A stretch of DNA of 64,000 nt from Clostridia bacterium (GCA_017525805.1 JAFXSH010000078.1:1-64000), one strand, 5' to 3'; shown: positions 34,313 to 43,067, numbered from the stretch's first letter. Notes: a model not told the origin generated them from the letters alone. Program-made: numbers and translations.

Positions 34313-35203
34313 ATGAAAAAGAGAAGTATGAAGGGCTGGCTGTACCTGCTGCCGGCCATGCTGTTCTTAGGCGCGTTCATGGTGTACCCCCTCATCGACG
34401 TGCTGGTGTATTCCTTTGAAGAAGGCTACAATTCAGCCAGCCAGACCTATTTCGGGGTGGGGCTGTACAATTATTCCTATGTGCTGAGGGACCCCTATTT
34501 CCTCCAGGCGGTGAAAAACACGTTCCTGCTGGTGATCATCACAGTGCCCCTGTCCACTCTGATCGCGCTTGGCATTTCCCTTGGCCTCAACGCCATCAAG
34601 CCCCTGCGGAACCTCTACCAGACCGTGTATTTCCTGCCCTACGTCACCAATACCCTGGCCGTGGGCCTGGTGTTCATGATCCTGTTCAAAAAGACCGCCT
34701 ACACCGACGGCCTGATCAACCTGATGATCCAGTGGTTCGGCGGACAGAGCGTGGACTTTATCGACGGACCCTACTGGGCGAAAATGTTCGTGCTGTGCTT
34801 CTATACCATCTGGGTGGTCATGCCCTTCAAGATTCTGATTTTGACCAGCGCTCTGGCTTCCGTGAACCCGGAGTATTACAGCGCGGCCAAGATGGACGGC
34901 ACCAAGTCCTTCCGCATCTTCTATAAAATCACCCTGCCCATGATCTCCCCCATGATCTTCTATCTGGTGATCACGGGCTTCATCGGGGCTTTCAAGGCGT
35001 ACAGCGACGCCATTGCCTTATTCGGCACCGACCTCAATTCCGCGGGCATGAACACCATCGTGGGCTACGTGTACGATATGCTGTACGGCAACAGCGGCGG
35101 CTATCCTTCCTTCGCTTCCGCCGCCGCGCTGATCCTGTTCGCCATCGTGCTGACCATCACCTGCATCAACCTGATGATCAGCAAGAAGAGCGTGCATTAC
35201 TGA
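34313..35203 (+). CDS. CUT1-type ABC transporter permease (MalF-like)
   Basis: 296 residues, six transmembrane helices, EAA-loop segment YSAAKMDGTKSFRIFYKITLPMISP. The extracytoplasmic YNSASQTYFGVGLYNYSYVL segment after helix 1 is usual for this group. Starts 18 bp after the ATPase gene, with GGAGG upstream. Works with the next permease. Confidence 0.92.
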   Translation: MKKRSMKGWLYLLPAMLFLGAFMVYPLIDVLVYSFEEGYNSASQTYFGVGLYNYSYVLRDPYFLQAVKNTFLLVIITVPLSTLIALGISLGLNAIKPLRNLYQTVYFLPYVTNTLAVGLVFMILFKKTAYTDGLINLMIQWFGGQSVDFIDGPYWAKMFVLCFYTIWVVMPFKILILTSALASVNPEYYSAAKMDGTKSFRIFYKITLPMISPMIFYLVITGFIGAFKAYSDAIALFGTDLNSAGMNTIVGYVYDMLYGNSGGYPSFASAAALILFAIVLTITCINLMISKKSVHY

Positions 35204-35218
35204 GGGGAGGCGGGCGCA

Positions 35219-36094
35219 ATGGAAAAAAAGATGGATTTTGACAAGATCGAACGCCGCGCCGCTTCCCGCAAGCGGGCCTTTACGGCGGCGGACTACGTGC
35301 TTTTGACGATATGGGCGTTGATGGTGCTCTTCCCCTTCTACTGGATGCTGCTCACCTCCGTCAAAAGCTACAGTTCCTATAACGGCGAGTACATTCCCCG
35401 GTTCTTTACCCTGGCCCCCACCCTGCAAAACTACCAGGACGCTTTCACCACCGTGTCCTTAGGCCGGTATTTCCTGAACACCATCATCTACACCGTGGTC
35501 ACCACGGGGCTGATGATGGCGGTGATCATCCCGGCGGCTTTCGCTTTCGCCCGGCTGGATTTCCCGGGAAAAACGGTCGCTTTCACCCTGTTCCTGTCCC
35601 TCATGATGATCCCCAATGAACTGGTGGTGATCACCAATTTTGTCACCATCACCAATTTGAAACTGCGCAATACTTTCACAGGCCTGATCCTGCCCTCGGT
35701 GACCAGCGTGTTCTATATCTACCTGCTCAAGGAGAATTTTGAACAGATACCGGACGAGCTGTACAAGGCCGCCCGGGTGGACGGCACCTCGGATTTCAAA
35801 TATCTCACCCGGGTCATGATTCCCATCAGCAAGCCCACGTTGGTGACCATCGTGATCCTCAAGGTGATCGAGTGCTGGAATTCCTATGTGTGGCCCCGCC
35901 TGATCACCGACAACCCCAATTACTATCTGGTTTCCAACGGCATTCAGGAAATCAGGGAAAACGGCTTCGGCCGGGAAAACATCCCCGCCATGATGGCGGC
36001 GGTGGTGGTCATTTCCGTGCCGCTGATCGTGCTGTTCCTGATTTTCCGCAAAAAAGTCATGGCGGGGGTCTCCCGGGGAGGTACAAAGGGATGA
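35219..36094 (+). CDS. CUT1-type ABC transporter permease (MalG-like)
   Basis: 291 residues, six transmembrane helices, EAA-loop segment YKAARVDGTSDFKYLTRVMIPIS, C-terminal KKVMAGVSRGGTKG. GGGGAGG precedes the ATG. Its stop overlaps the start of the binding-protein gene (ATGA). Confidence 0.92.
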   Translation: MEKKMDFDKIERRAASRKRAFTAADYVLLTIWALMVLFPFYWMLLTSVKSYSSYNGEYIPRFFTLAPTLQNYQDAFTTVSLGRYFLNTIIYTVVTTGLMMAVIIPAAFAFARLDFPGKTVAFTLFLSLMMIPNELVVITNFVTITNLKLRNTFTGLILPSVTSVFYIYLLKENFEQIPDELYKAARVDGTSDFKYLTRVMIPISKPTLVTIVILKVIECWNSYVWPRLITDNPNYYLVSNGIQEIRENGFGRENIPAMMAAVVVISVPLIVLFLIFRKKVMAGVSRGGTKG

Positions 36095-37719
36095 AAAAGA
36101 TCAGAATTTTCACGGTGTTCGCCCTGCTCCTGTCCCTGTGCCTGATCCTGACGGGCTGCCACGGCTCCCAGGATTCCAGCGCCTTCGCCGTTCCCGAAAC
36201 CTTCGATACCAGCCGGGAATATGAAATCACCTTCTGGGCCAAGAACGACACCAACCGTTCCCAGACCGCCGTGTACGAAAAGGCGCTGGAGAGCTTCCAG
36301 GCCCTGTATCCCAACATCCACGTGAACATGCGCCTGTACACCGATTACGGCCGCATTTACAACGACGTGGTCACCAACATTGCCACCAACACCACCCCCA
36401 ACGTGTGCATCACCTACCCCGACCATATCGCCACCTACCTGACGGGCAGCAACGTGATCGCCCCTCTGGACGAGCTGTTCACCGACGAAAAGTACGGCTT
36501 AGGCGGCAGCGAGGTGCGGTTCGATTCGCCCGCCCTTTCCGAAATGGTGCCCCAGTTCCTGGAGGAATGCAGGATCGGGGGCCAGACCGTGGCCATTCCC
36601 TTCATGCGCTCCACCGAAGCTATGTATATCAACAAAACCTTCGTGGAAAAGTTAGGCTATACGGTGCCGGACGTGCTCACCTGGGATTTCGTGTGGGAGG
36701 TATCCGACGCCGCCGCGGCCAAGGATGAAAACGGCAATTTCATCCTCAACGGCCAGAAGACCATGATCCCCTTCATTTACAAGTCCACCGACAACATGAT
36801 GATCCAGATGCTCAGGCAGAAGGATGCCCCCTACTCCACCGCTGCTGGGGAAATCCTGATCTTCAACGATACCACCAAGGAGCTGCTTTACACCGTGCGG
36901 GATCACGTGCAGGCCGGCGCTTTCTCCACCTTCAAAATCTCCAGCTATCCCGGCAACTTCCTGAATGCGGGCCAATGCGTTTTCGCGGCGGATTCCACCG
37001 CCGGGGCCACCTGGATGGGTCCCCACGCCCCTAATATGGATATCGCCGCCGATCAGGTGGTGGATTTTGAGATCGTGGTGCGGCCCATTCCCCAGTTCGA
37101 TACGGAACATCCCGTGATGATCTCCCAGGGACCCTCCGTTTGTGTCTTCAACAAGGAAGACCCCCAGGAGGTGCTGGCCAGCTGGCTCTTCGCCCAATAC
37201 CTGCTCAGCGACGAAGTACAGGTGGGCTACGCCCTCACCGAGGGCTATGTGCCCGTGACCCTGAAAGCCCAGCAGGCCGCCGAATACCAGGATTACTTAG
37301 GCCGCAAGGGCGAGGGCAATGAAATGTATTACTCCGTCAAGCTGGACGCGGCGGAGCTGCTCATGGCCAACACCGCCAACACCTTCGTCACCCCGGTATT
37401 CAACGGCTCCGCCTCCCTGCGGGACGCCGCCGGGCAGCTGATCGAGGAAGTGGTCAAATCCGTGCGCCGGAAAAAGACGGTGGACGACGCCTTTATCGAT
37501 AACCTTTACAGTCAGATCAATTCCCTGTACCGTCTGGACCAGATCGCCAACGCGACCAACGAAGCGGGCAGCGGCAAGGCCCAGCTGGGCGAATTGCCCG
37601 GCACCGCCGTCGCTTTGCTTTCCGCGCTGGCCGCCGCTTGGGTGCTGATCGCGGCCTACTGGCTGCGCCAAACCGTCAAGCAGCGCCGCGCCCGCCAAAA
37701 ACAGGAAAACAACGGATGA
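36091..37719 (+). CDS. Solute-binding lipoprotein with an extra C-terminal transmembrane helix
   Basis: 542 residues. Signal peptide with lipobox (LILTGC, Cys at about residue 18) and a family-1 solute-binding fold (YEITFWAKNDTN, NVCITYPDHIATYL, EAMYINKTFVEKLGY). It is about 100 residues longer than usual: after VDDAFIDNLYSQINSLYRL comes a linker and a hydrophobic helix (VALLSALAAAWVLIAAYWL) ending in a basic tail. Two membrane anchors on one binding protein are uncommon. Starts at ATG 36091 overlapping the permease stop. Ligand unknown. Confidence 0.88.
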   Translation: MKKIRIFTVFALLLSLCLILTGCHGSQDSSAFAVPETFDTSREYEITFWAKNDTNRSQTAVYEKALESFQALYPNIHVNMRLYTDYGRIYNDVVTNIATNTTPNVCITYPDHIATYLTGSNVIAPLDELFTDEKYGLGGSEVRFDSPALSEMVPQFLEECRIGGQTVAIPFMRSTEAMYINKTFVEKLGYTVPDVLTWDFVWEVSDAAAAKDENGNFILNGQKTMIPFIYKSTDNMMIQMLRQKDAPYSTAAGEILIFNDTTKELLYTVRDHVQAGAFSTFKISSYPGNFLNAGQCVFAADSTAGATWMGPHAPNMDIAADQVVDFEIVVRPIPQFDTEHPVMISQGPSVCVFNKEDPQEVLASWLFAQYLLSDEVQVGYALTEGYVPVTLKAQQAAEYQDYLGRKGEGNEMYYSVKLDAAELLMANTANTFVTPVFNGSASLRDAAGQLIEEVVKSVRRKKTVDDAFIDNLYSQINSLYRLDQIANATNEAGSGKAQLGELPGTAVALLSALAAAWVLIAAYWLRQTVKQRRARQKQENNG

Positions 37720-37750
37720 CAAAGGCGGCGGTTTGTGATAGAATGGAAAA

Positions 37751-37778
37751 GCCCCTGAAAAGCGGGGCCTTTCTTCAC
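37751..37778 (+). terminator. Terminator-like hairpin after the binding-protein gene
   Basis: GCCCC pairs with GGGGC around TGAAAAGC, followed by CTTTCTTC. Short stem, imperfect T-tract. Confidence 0.5.
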
Positions 37779-37806
37779 AAGGACAGCCAGCCAAAGGAGA
37801 CGGACT

Positions 37807-38649
37807 ATGAACATTAAAGTCACCTCGGACAGCACCTGCGATTTATCCCCGGAGCTGCTTTCTCAATACGATGTCACCCTCATCCCCCTCTCTGTGATCA
37901 AGGACGGGCAGGCGTATCGGGACGGCGTGGATATCAACCCGGAAGCCATCTTCCGCCATGTGGACGCCGGCGGCGCCCTGTGCAGCACCTCCGCCGTGAA
38001 CGTGGACAGCTACCGCGCAATATTCGGGCAGTTTTCTTCCCAGTACGACGCCGTGATCCACATTACCATCGGTTCCCTGTTTTCCGCCTGCTACCAAAAC
38101 GCCACCATCGCCGCGGCAAATTACTCCAATGTGTACGTGGTGGACAGCATGAACCTATCCACCGGTCAGGGGCATCTGGTGATCGAGGCGGCCCAGCTGG
38201 CCGCCCAGGGTTTAGGCGCTTTGGAAATCTGTTCCCAACTCAATGCCATGCGGGGCCGGGTCAGCGCCAGCTTCATCATGGACCGGCTGGACTATATGCA
38301 GAAGGGCGGCCGCTGCTCCGCCGTTACGCTGCTGGGGAGCAAGCTGCTGAAAATCAAGCCCTGCATCGCCGTCCGTGACGGCGCCATGGGCGTGGTGGAA
38401 AAATACCGGGGCAATTTTGATAAGTGCGTGGAAAAGTATGTGAAGGACATGCTCAAGGACCGCAAGGGCCTGCGTCTGGACCGGGTTTTCATCACCCATA
38501 CGCCGGTGCCGGACGGCGCGGTAGAAATCGCCCGGGAAACGATCCGTAAATACGTGGCGTTTCAGAACATCTACGAAACCAACGCAGGCTGCACCGTGTC
38601 CTGCCACTGCGGGCCGGGCACGTTGGGCATTCTGTTTATCACGAAATAA
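37807..38649 (+). CDS. DegV family fatty-acid-binding protein
   Basis: 280 residues. DegV/FakB proteins bind a fatty acid and present it to a fatty-acid kinase. Family features: VTSDSTCDLSPEL at the N terminus, LCSTSAVNVDSY, SLFSACYQNA, YVVDSMNLSTGQG and the segment ASFIMDRLDYMQKGGRCS. Length is standard. AAAGGAGACGG precedes ATG. No FakA partner is adjacent. Confidence 0.92.
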   Translation: MNIKVTSDSTCDLSPELLSQYDVTLIPLSVIKDGQAYRDGVDINPEAIFRHVDAGGALCSTSAVNVDSYRAIFGQFSSQYDAVIHITIGSLFSACYQNATIAAANYSNVYVVDSMNLSTGQGHLVIEAAQLAAQGLGALEICSQLNAMRGRVSASFIMDRLDYMQKGGRCSAVTLLGSKLLKIKPCIAVRDGAMGVVEKYRGNFDKCVEKYVKDMLKDRKGLRLDRVFITHTPVPDGAVEIARETIRKYVAFQNIYETNAGCTVSCHCGPGTLGILFITK

Positions 38650-38659
38650 TAGAGTTTTT

Positions 38660-38716
38660 CTGGGGGAGCCTCTCTTTGATGCCCAAAGAGAGGTTCCTCC
38701 ATTCCCGCTCCGAGAG
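38660..38716. repeat. ~60-bp palindromic repeat, copy A
   Basis: CTGGGGGAGCCTCTCTTTG and CAAAGAGAGGTTCCTCC form an imperfect stem, followed by a CCCGCTCCGAGAGAGG tail similar to the CCCCCTTCCGAGAAA tail of other copies. It lies just after the DegV gene. Confidence 0.7.
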
Positions 38717-38816
38717 AGGCGCTTTTTTAGCAAAGTCTGCAAACAAAATACCCGCTTTCCCCGGCAAAATAGCGGAATGATGTTGACAGCAGGGCGCTTC
38801 CCTTTTATAATACTGT

Positions 38817-39170
38817 TTGGGCCATGACGGGAACAGCTTTGCCGTCGGGCGGACAAAGAGAGCGCGTTCGCAGGCTGAAAGACGCGCGCCGTCCAGGCGA
38901 AGGAGACACCCCCGAGCCTTCCCGGAGATTTCCGGGCGCATCCCCGCGTTATCGGGCAAAAGCGGCGTAGACTGAGAGACGTTTTAAGGGAAATAGGAAA
39001 TGTGCTGATTTACATTTCCCTTATGGCTTTCTCGGAAGGGGGCCTGGGGGAAACCTCTCTTTGGCCTCCAAAGAGAGGTTTCCCCCAGAAAACTTCCCTC
39101 TGGCGCGCAAGCAGGGTGGCACCGCGAAGGTTTTCTTCGTCCCATGCGTTTGCATGGGCGTATTTTTTTA
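38817..39170 (+). promoter_or_regulatory. T-box leader of hisS-aspS
   Basis: The leader opens with TGACGGGAACAG and AAAGAGAG, has a stem-I-like region with CTGAAAG, a likely His specifier CAC at 38907-38909 in the context GACACCCCCGAGCC, a hairpin TAAGGGAAAT/ATTTCCCTTA, and the T-box AGGGTGGCACCGCG at 39113-39126. A terminator follows: CCCATGC/GCATGGG with a T-run (39141-39169). Uncharged tRNA-His should favour readthrough. A palindromic repeat is inserted before the T-box sequence. The specifier assignment is less sure than the T-box itself. Confidence 0.9.
39028..39090. repeat. ~60-bp palindromic repeat, copy B, inside the T-box leader
   Basis: CTGGGGGAAACCTCTCTTTGG and CCAAAGAGAGGTTTCCCCCAG (39044-39087) form a perfect 21-bp stem. 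TTTCTCGGAAGGGGG precedes it, which is the reverse complement of the tail seen in copies C and D, so the copy is inverted. Confidence 0.85.
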
Positions 39171-39186
39171 AGGAGGGTTTTGCAAT

Positions 39187-40452
39187 ATGTTGACGCAAGC
39201 GCCCAAGGGCACCCGGGACATGCTTCCCCAGGACGCCTACCTGTGGCAGTGGATCGAACAGAAGGAGCGGGAGGCGGCGAAGTTAGCGGGCTACCGGGAA
39301 ATCCGCACCCCTGTTTTCGAGCATACCGAACTTTTCCTGCGCGGCGTGGGCGACACCACGGATATCGTGCAGAAGGAAATGTACACTTTCAAGGACAAGG
39401 GCGACCGGTCCATCACCTTGAAGCCCGAGGGCACAGCCGGGGCCGTGCGCGCTTTCATCGAAAACCACCTGTTCCAGGAAGCGCTACCGTGCAAGGTGTA
39501 TTATTTGAACGCGCCCATTTTCCGCTATGAGAACCCCCAGAGCGGACGGCTTCGCGAACACCACCAGTTCGGCATGGAGTGCTTCGGCGGCAAGGAGCCC
39601 ACGGTGGAAGCGGAGCTGATTTCCACCCTGTACGGCTTCCTCACGGGTCTGGGCCTCAAAAACCTGTGCGTGCACATCAATTCCATCGGCTGCCCGGAGT
39701 GCCGGCCCAAGTACCATCAGGCGCTGAAAAACTATCTGGGCGAGCGCATCCACGAAATGTGCGAAACCTGCCAGGGCCGGTTTGAGAAAAACCCCCTGCG
39801 CATTTTGGACTGCAAGGAAGAAAAGTGCAAGGCCATCGTGAAAGATGCGCCCCTGATCCTGGATTGCCTGTGCGACGAGTGCAGAGAGCACTTTGAACAG
39901 CTCCAGGCCCTTTTGACGGCCCAGGGCATCCCCTTCCAGATCGACCCCCATATCGTGCGCGGACTGGATTACTACACCAAGACGGTGTTTGAAATCATCA
40001 TGCAGGCGGGCCGGGAAGGCCTGGCCCTGTGCGGCGGCGGTCGGTACGACGGATTGGTGGAGCAGCTTGGCGGCCCCGCCACCCCCGCGGCAGGCTTCGG
40101 CATCGGCGCGGAGCGCATTTTGATGGAACTGCGCAACCAAAATCTGCTGCCGGAAGCGCCCTCCACCACCGACGTGTACGTGGCGAACTTGGGCGCGGAC
40201 ATGAAAATTCCCGCCTTCGCCTTCGCCCAGGCTCTGCGGGCAAAGGGCGTGAAGGCCGATTCCGATTTGGCGGGCCGTTCTTTGAAAGCGCAGTTCAAGT
40301 TCGCGGACAAAATCGGGGCCAAGTATATCGTCATCGTGGGCGGCGACGAATACGCCCGGGGCACGGTGAAGCTGCGGAACATGCAGACCAAGGAAGAACA
40401 GGAAATCCCGCTGGAAAAAGCGGCGGAAGAAATCGCTAATATTGCGTTTTAA
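39187..40452 (+). CDS. hisS: Histidyl-tRNA synthetase
   Basis: 421 residues, standard length. Class II motifs: motif 2 in FRYENPQSGRLREHHQFG, the histidine-binding RGLDYYTKTVFE, and GGGRYDGLVEQLGG; C-terminal anticodon-binding domain with KYIVIVGGDEYARG. Start ATG 39187 after AAGGAGGG. Controlled by the T-box leader and followed by aspS 16 bp downstream. Confidence 0.97.
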   Translation: MLTQAPKGTRDMLPQDAYLWQWIEQKEREAAKLAGYREIRTPVFEHTELFLRGVGDTTDIVQKEMYTFKDKGDRSITLKPEGTAGAVRAFIENHLFQEALPCKVYYLNAPIFRYENPQSGRLREHHQFGMECFGGKEPTVEAELISTLYGFLTGLGLKNLCVHINSIGCPECRPKYHQALKNYLGERIHEMCETCQGRFEKNPLRILDCKEEKCKAIVKDAPLILDCLCDECREHFEQLQALLTAQGIPFQIDPHIVRGLDYYTKTVFEIIMQAGREGLALCGGGRYDGLVEQLGGPATPAAGFGIGAERILMELRNQNLLPEAPSTTDVYVANLGADMKIPAFAFAQALRAKGVKADSDLAGRSLKAQFKFADKIGAKYIVIVGGDEYARGTVKLRNMQTKEEQEIPLEKAAEEIANIAF

Positions 40453-40468
40453 AAAGGAGAGCAAAGAA

Positions 40469-41758
40469 ATGGAACGTACTTTGATTGCCAACGTCGTCTG
40501 CGGCGAAACCAACAAAATCCAGGGCTTTGTGGAGAACCTGCGCAACAAGCGCACCATGGCCTTTCTGGTCATTCGTGACCACTCCGGCCGTCTGCAAGTG
40601 ACCATTGAAAAGGAAAAGCACCCGGATTTAGCCGCCATCGTGGATCAGCTCACCGTGGAAAGCGTCGTCACCTGTGTGGGCCCTGTGGTGGAAAACGAAT
40701 ACGTGAAGATGGGCGGCAAAGAAATGCTGCCGGAGGAAATGGAGATCCTCTCCATTGCCGAGCCTCTGCCCCTCACCAAGGACGCCGCCATCGACAGCCG
40801 CATGGACTACCGCTGGGTGGACCTGCGCAGCGATAAGAACACCCTGATCTTCAAGGCTCAGACTGAATTAGTCGGCTCCATGCGCGATTTCTGCCGGAAC
40901 AAGGGTTTTATGGAAATCCACACGCCCAAACTCATCGGCGCGGCCAGCGAATCGGGCAGCGACGTGTTTGAGCTCAAATACTTCGACCGGAAAGCCTACC
41001 TCTCCCAAAGCCCCCAGTTCTACAAGCAGATGGCCATGGCCGCGGGCTTTGACCGCATCTTTGAAGTGGGCCCCGTGTTCCGTGCCGAAAAATCCTTCAC
41101 CAACAAGCACGCCACCGAATTTACCGGCTTCGACGTGGAAATGAGCTATATCACTTCCTTCCGGGACGTGATGGCCTTTGAAGCGGAACTTTTGCAATAC
41201 GCCCTCAAAAACGTGCAGGAAAAGTACGGCGACCAGATCAAGGCCCTCTACGGCCTGGACACCGTCGTGCCCGCCCTGCCCTTCCCTGAAATGAAGCTTC
41301 AGGACGTATACAAAGAACTGGAAGAGCGCTACGGCTACAAGGTGGACGACAGCGAAAAGAATGACCTGACCACCGACGCGGAGCACCTCTGCGCCAAGCT
41401 GAGCATGGACAAGTTCGGCCACGAATTCCTGTTCGTCACGGATTACGGCCCCGAAAAGCGCGCATTCTACCACATGCGGGACGAGCATGGTATGCCCCTG
41501 GGCTACGACCTTATCTGGCGCGGCACCGAAATCACCACCGGCGCCCAGCGCGAACACCGCTATGAACAGCTCCGCAAGCAGGCCGATGAAAAGGGCCTGG
41601 GTGAAGACGTGAAATTCTACATGGATTTCTTCCGCTACGGCTGCCCGCCCCACGGCGGCTTCGGCTTGGGCGTGGACCGTTTGACCATGCTGCTGCTGGG
41701 TCTTAGCATCAAGGAAGTCATGTTCCTGTTCCGCGGCCCCAACCGCATCACGCCGTAA
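40469..41758 (+). CDS. aspS: Archaeal-type (short) aspartyl-tRNA synthetase
   Basis: 429 residues. An N-terminal OB-fold anticodon domain (GFVENLRNKRTMAFLVIRDHSGRLQVTIE) is followed by a class II core with motif 2 FRAEKSFTNKHATEFTGFDVEM and motif 3 GGFGLGVDRLTMLLLGL, ending FLFRGPNRITP. The large bacterial insertion domain is missing, so this is the short archaeal/eukaryal type, in bacteria often non-discriminating and able to charge tRNA-Asn when GatCAB is present. ATG 40469 follows AAAGGAG; an in-frame ATG at 40442 lies within hisS. It takes the place usually held by the long bacterial AspRS after hisS. Confidence 0.9.
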   Translation: MERTLIANVVCGETNKIQGFVENLRNKRTMAFLVIRDHSGRLQVTIEKEKHPDLAAIVDQLTVESVVTCVGPVVENEYVKMGGKEMLPEEMEILSIAEPLPLTKDAAIDSRMDYRWVDLRSDKNTLIFKAQTELVGSMRDFCRNKGFMEIHTPKLIGAASESGSDVFELKYFDRKAYLSQSPQFYKQMAMAAGFDRIFEVGPVFRAEKSFTNKHATEFTGFDVEMSYITSFRDVMAFEAELLQYALKNVQEKYGDQIKALYGLDTVVPALPFPEMKLQDVYKELEERYGYKVDDSEKNDLTTDAEHLCAKLSMDKFGHEFLFVTDYGPEKRAFYHMRDEHGMPLGYDLIWRGTEITTGAQREHRYEQLRKQADEKGLGEDVKFYMDFFRYGCPPHGGFGLGVDRLTMLLLGLSIKEVMFLFRGPNRITP

Positions 41759-41772
41759 AAAAGAAAATTATT

Positions 41773-41834
41773 CCGGGGGAAACCGCTCTTTGTGACCAAA
41801 GAGCGGTTTCCCCCGGTCCCCCTTCCGAGAAAGA
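41773..41834. repeat. ~60-bp palindromic repeat, copy C
   Basis: CCGGGGGAAACCGCTCTTTG and CAAAGAGCGGTTTCCCCCGG form a perfect 20-bp stem around TGAC, followed by TCCCCCTTCCGAGAAAG. It sits 14 bp after the aspS stop. No T-run, so not a normal terminator. Confidence 0.85.
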
Positions 41835-41897
41835 CATAAAAGGGTAGTCTTATCAATAGCACTTTGCGCTGATTGCGTAGTTGAAAGTGAATTTGGG

Positions 41898-42162
41898 GTT
41901 ACCATTCACATATTTTGAGAGCGTCCAAGCGACACGCAAACAGGGGGTTCGTCAAGGGGTCTCCCCTTGACTGTAATCCGCAGGCGGCGGCATGTACGTC
42001 GCCGAGGAGCAACAGAATGTTGCTTCCTCTATCAATTTCTGGCCGTGAAATGAGCGTTTTCGCTTGCGAAAATGCCATTTCACAAGAAATTGATGCATCG
42101 AATGGAAGTGGAATCCCAATTCCACTTCCATTCGTACCATTCAGCGTTAGCTGAATGGTAAC
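41898..42162. mobile_element. Structured MITE-like element, copy 2
   Basis: 265 bp with the same terminal inverted repeats GTTACCATTCA / TGAATGGTAAC as copy 1 and the same order of hairpins. Differences from copy 1 are concentrated in stems and preserve pairing: GTCAAGGG/CCCTTGAC for GTCGGGG/CCCCGAC, AGCAACA/TGTTGCT for AGCGGCT/AGCCGCT, GTGAAATG/CATTTCAC for GTAAAATG/CATTTTAC, and two pair changes in the 16-bp stem at 42099-42134. Flanking octamers (AATTTGGG, GATTTTAG) match at only five positions, so this copy looks older. Confidence 0.85.
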
Positions 42163-42170
42163 GATTTTAG

Positions 42171-42199
42171 TTGCCAAACGCCCCAAAATCTGCTATACT
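42171..42199 (+). promoter_or_regulatory. Promoter of the Asp23-like operon
   Basis: TTGCCA (42171-42176), 17-bp spacer, TATACT (42194-42199), starting nine bases after element copy 2. Confidence 0.75.
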
Positions 42200-42228
42200 G
42201 AATTATCCTTGCAAGGAGGTGCTTTTGT

Positions 42229-42993
42229 ATGCCGCAAAAAACCCCGAAAAAAAACGCAAAGACAGAAAACCTCCCCGTCACCAAGGTGGACGTGGATTTG
42301 CAGAACGGCGGCACCATCAGTTATGCCAATGAAGTGATCGCCACCATCGCCGGCGTGGCGGCCAATGAAATTGAAGGCATCGCCGGCATGTGCGTCAGCG
42401 GCGGATTCAGCGAAATTTTGGGCCGCAACAAGAATATCACCCGCGGCGTGAAGGTGGAGGTCGGCAGCCAGGAAGCCGCCGTGGATCTGTACATCATCGT
42501 GGAATACGGCTATCCCATCCAGAAGGTTTCCGCCGAGGTGCAGGAAAACGTACGCCGCGCCCTGGAAAGCCTCACCGGCCTGCATGTAGTGCGCGTGGAC
42601 GTGCACGTGCAGGGCGTCAGCTTTGAAAAAGAAAAGAAAGCGACCCAGAACATCTTGGAAGCCTCCAAGAATCCCGTGCTGGCCGAGCCCGAAGCGGAAA
42701 AACCCGCCCCCGCGGAAGCGCCTGCTCCGGAAGAACCCAAAACCGCAGCCGAACCGGACGCCGCCGAAACGAAAGACGCCGCGCCTCAGGAAGAAGACGC
42801 GGAATTCGATAGCGCCGTGCTGACGGAGGAAGCCAGCTTGGAGGCCGATCCCCTGGACGCCGCCCAGGCAGCGGAAGAAACGCCCGCCGAAGCGGAAAGC
42901 CCCAATGACAAACACCAGAAAAAGACGCAGCCCGGGGAGGAAGCCAAACCGGAAAATCCCCCCAAACGGCCCCATGGCCGGATGCGCGCCTGA
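42229..42993 (+). CDS. Asp23/Gls24 family envelope stress protein with long acidic tail
   Basis: 254 residues. Residues 15-130 form the Asp23 domain (GTISYANEVIATIAGVAANEIEGIAGM, and IVEYGYPIQKVSAEVQENVRRALE). The last 110 residues are Ala/Glu/Pro-rich and acidic, unlike the short classical Asp23. Asp23 proteins sit at the inner membrane face, held by AmaP, and respond to cell-wall stress. AAGGAGG precedes ATG. First of asp23-amaP-DUF2273-nusB. Confidence 0.9.
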   Translation: MPQKTPKKNAKTENLPVTKVDVDLQNGGTISYANEVIATIAGVAANEIEGIAGMCVSGGFSEILGRNKNITRGVKVEVGSQEAAVDLYIIVEYGYPIQKVSAEVQENVRRALESLTGLHVVRVDVHVQGVSFEKEKKATQNILEASKNPVLAEPEAEKPAPAEAPAPEEPKTAAEPDAAETKDAAPQEEDAEFDSAVLTEEASLEADPLDAAQAAEETPAEAESPNDKHQKKTQPGEEAKPENPPKRPHGRMRA

Positions 42994-43067
42994 TATGCCG
43001 ATCAAATATTCTTGTGTGAAACGGCGCTTCCCGCGCCGGGTGCTGGTATAAGAAGGAGCGAATCCGT

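Noticed and set aside
38650..38716. Ordinary intrinsic terminator after the DegV gene
   Set aside because: The stem belongs to the dispersed palindrome family and has no T-run immediately after it, although CGCTTTTTT follows a few bases later and could give weak termination.
39002..39198. Short open frames on both strands within the hisS leader
   Set aside because: They arise from the palindromic repeat and T-box sequence and have no coding features.
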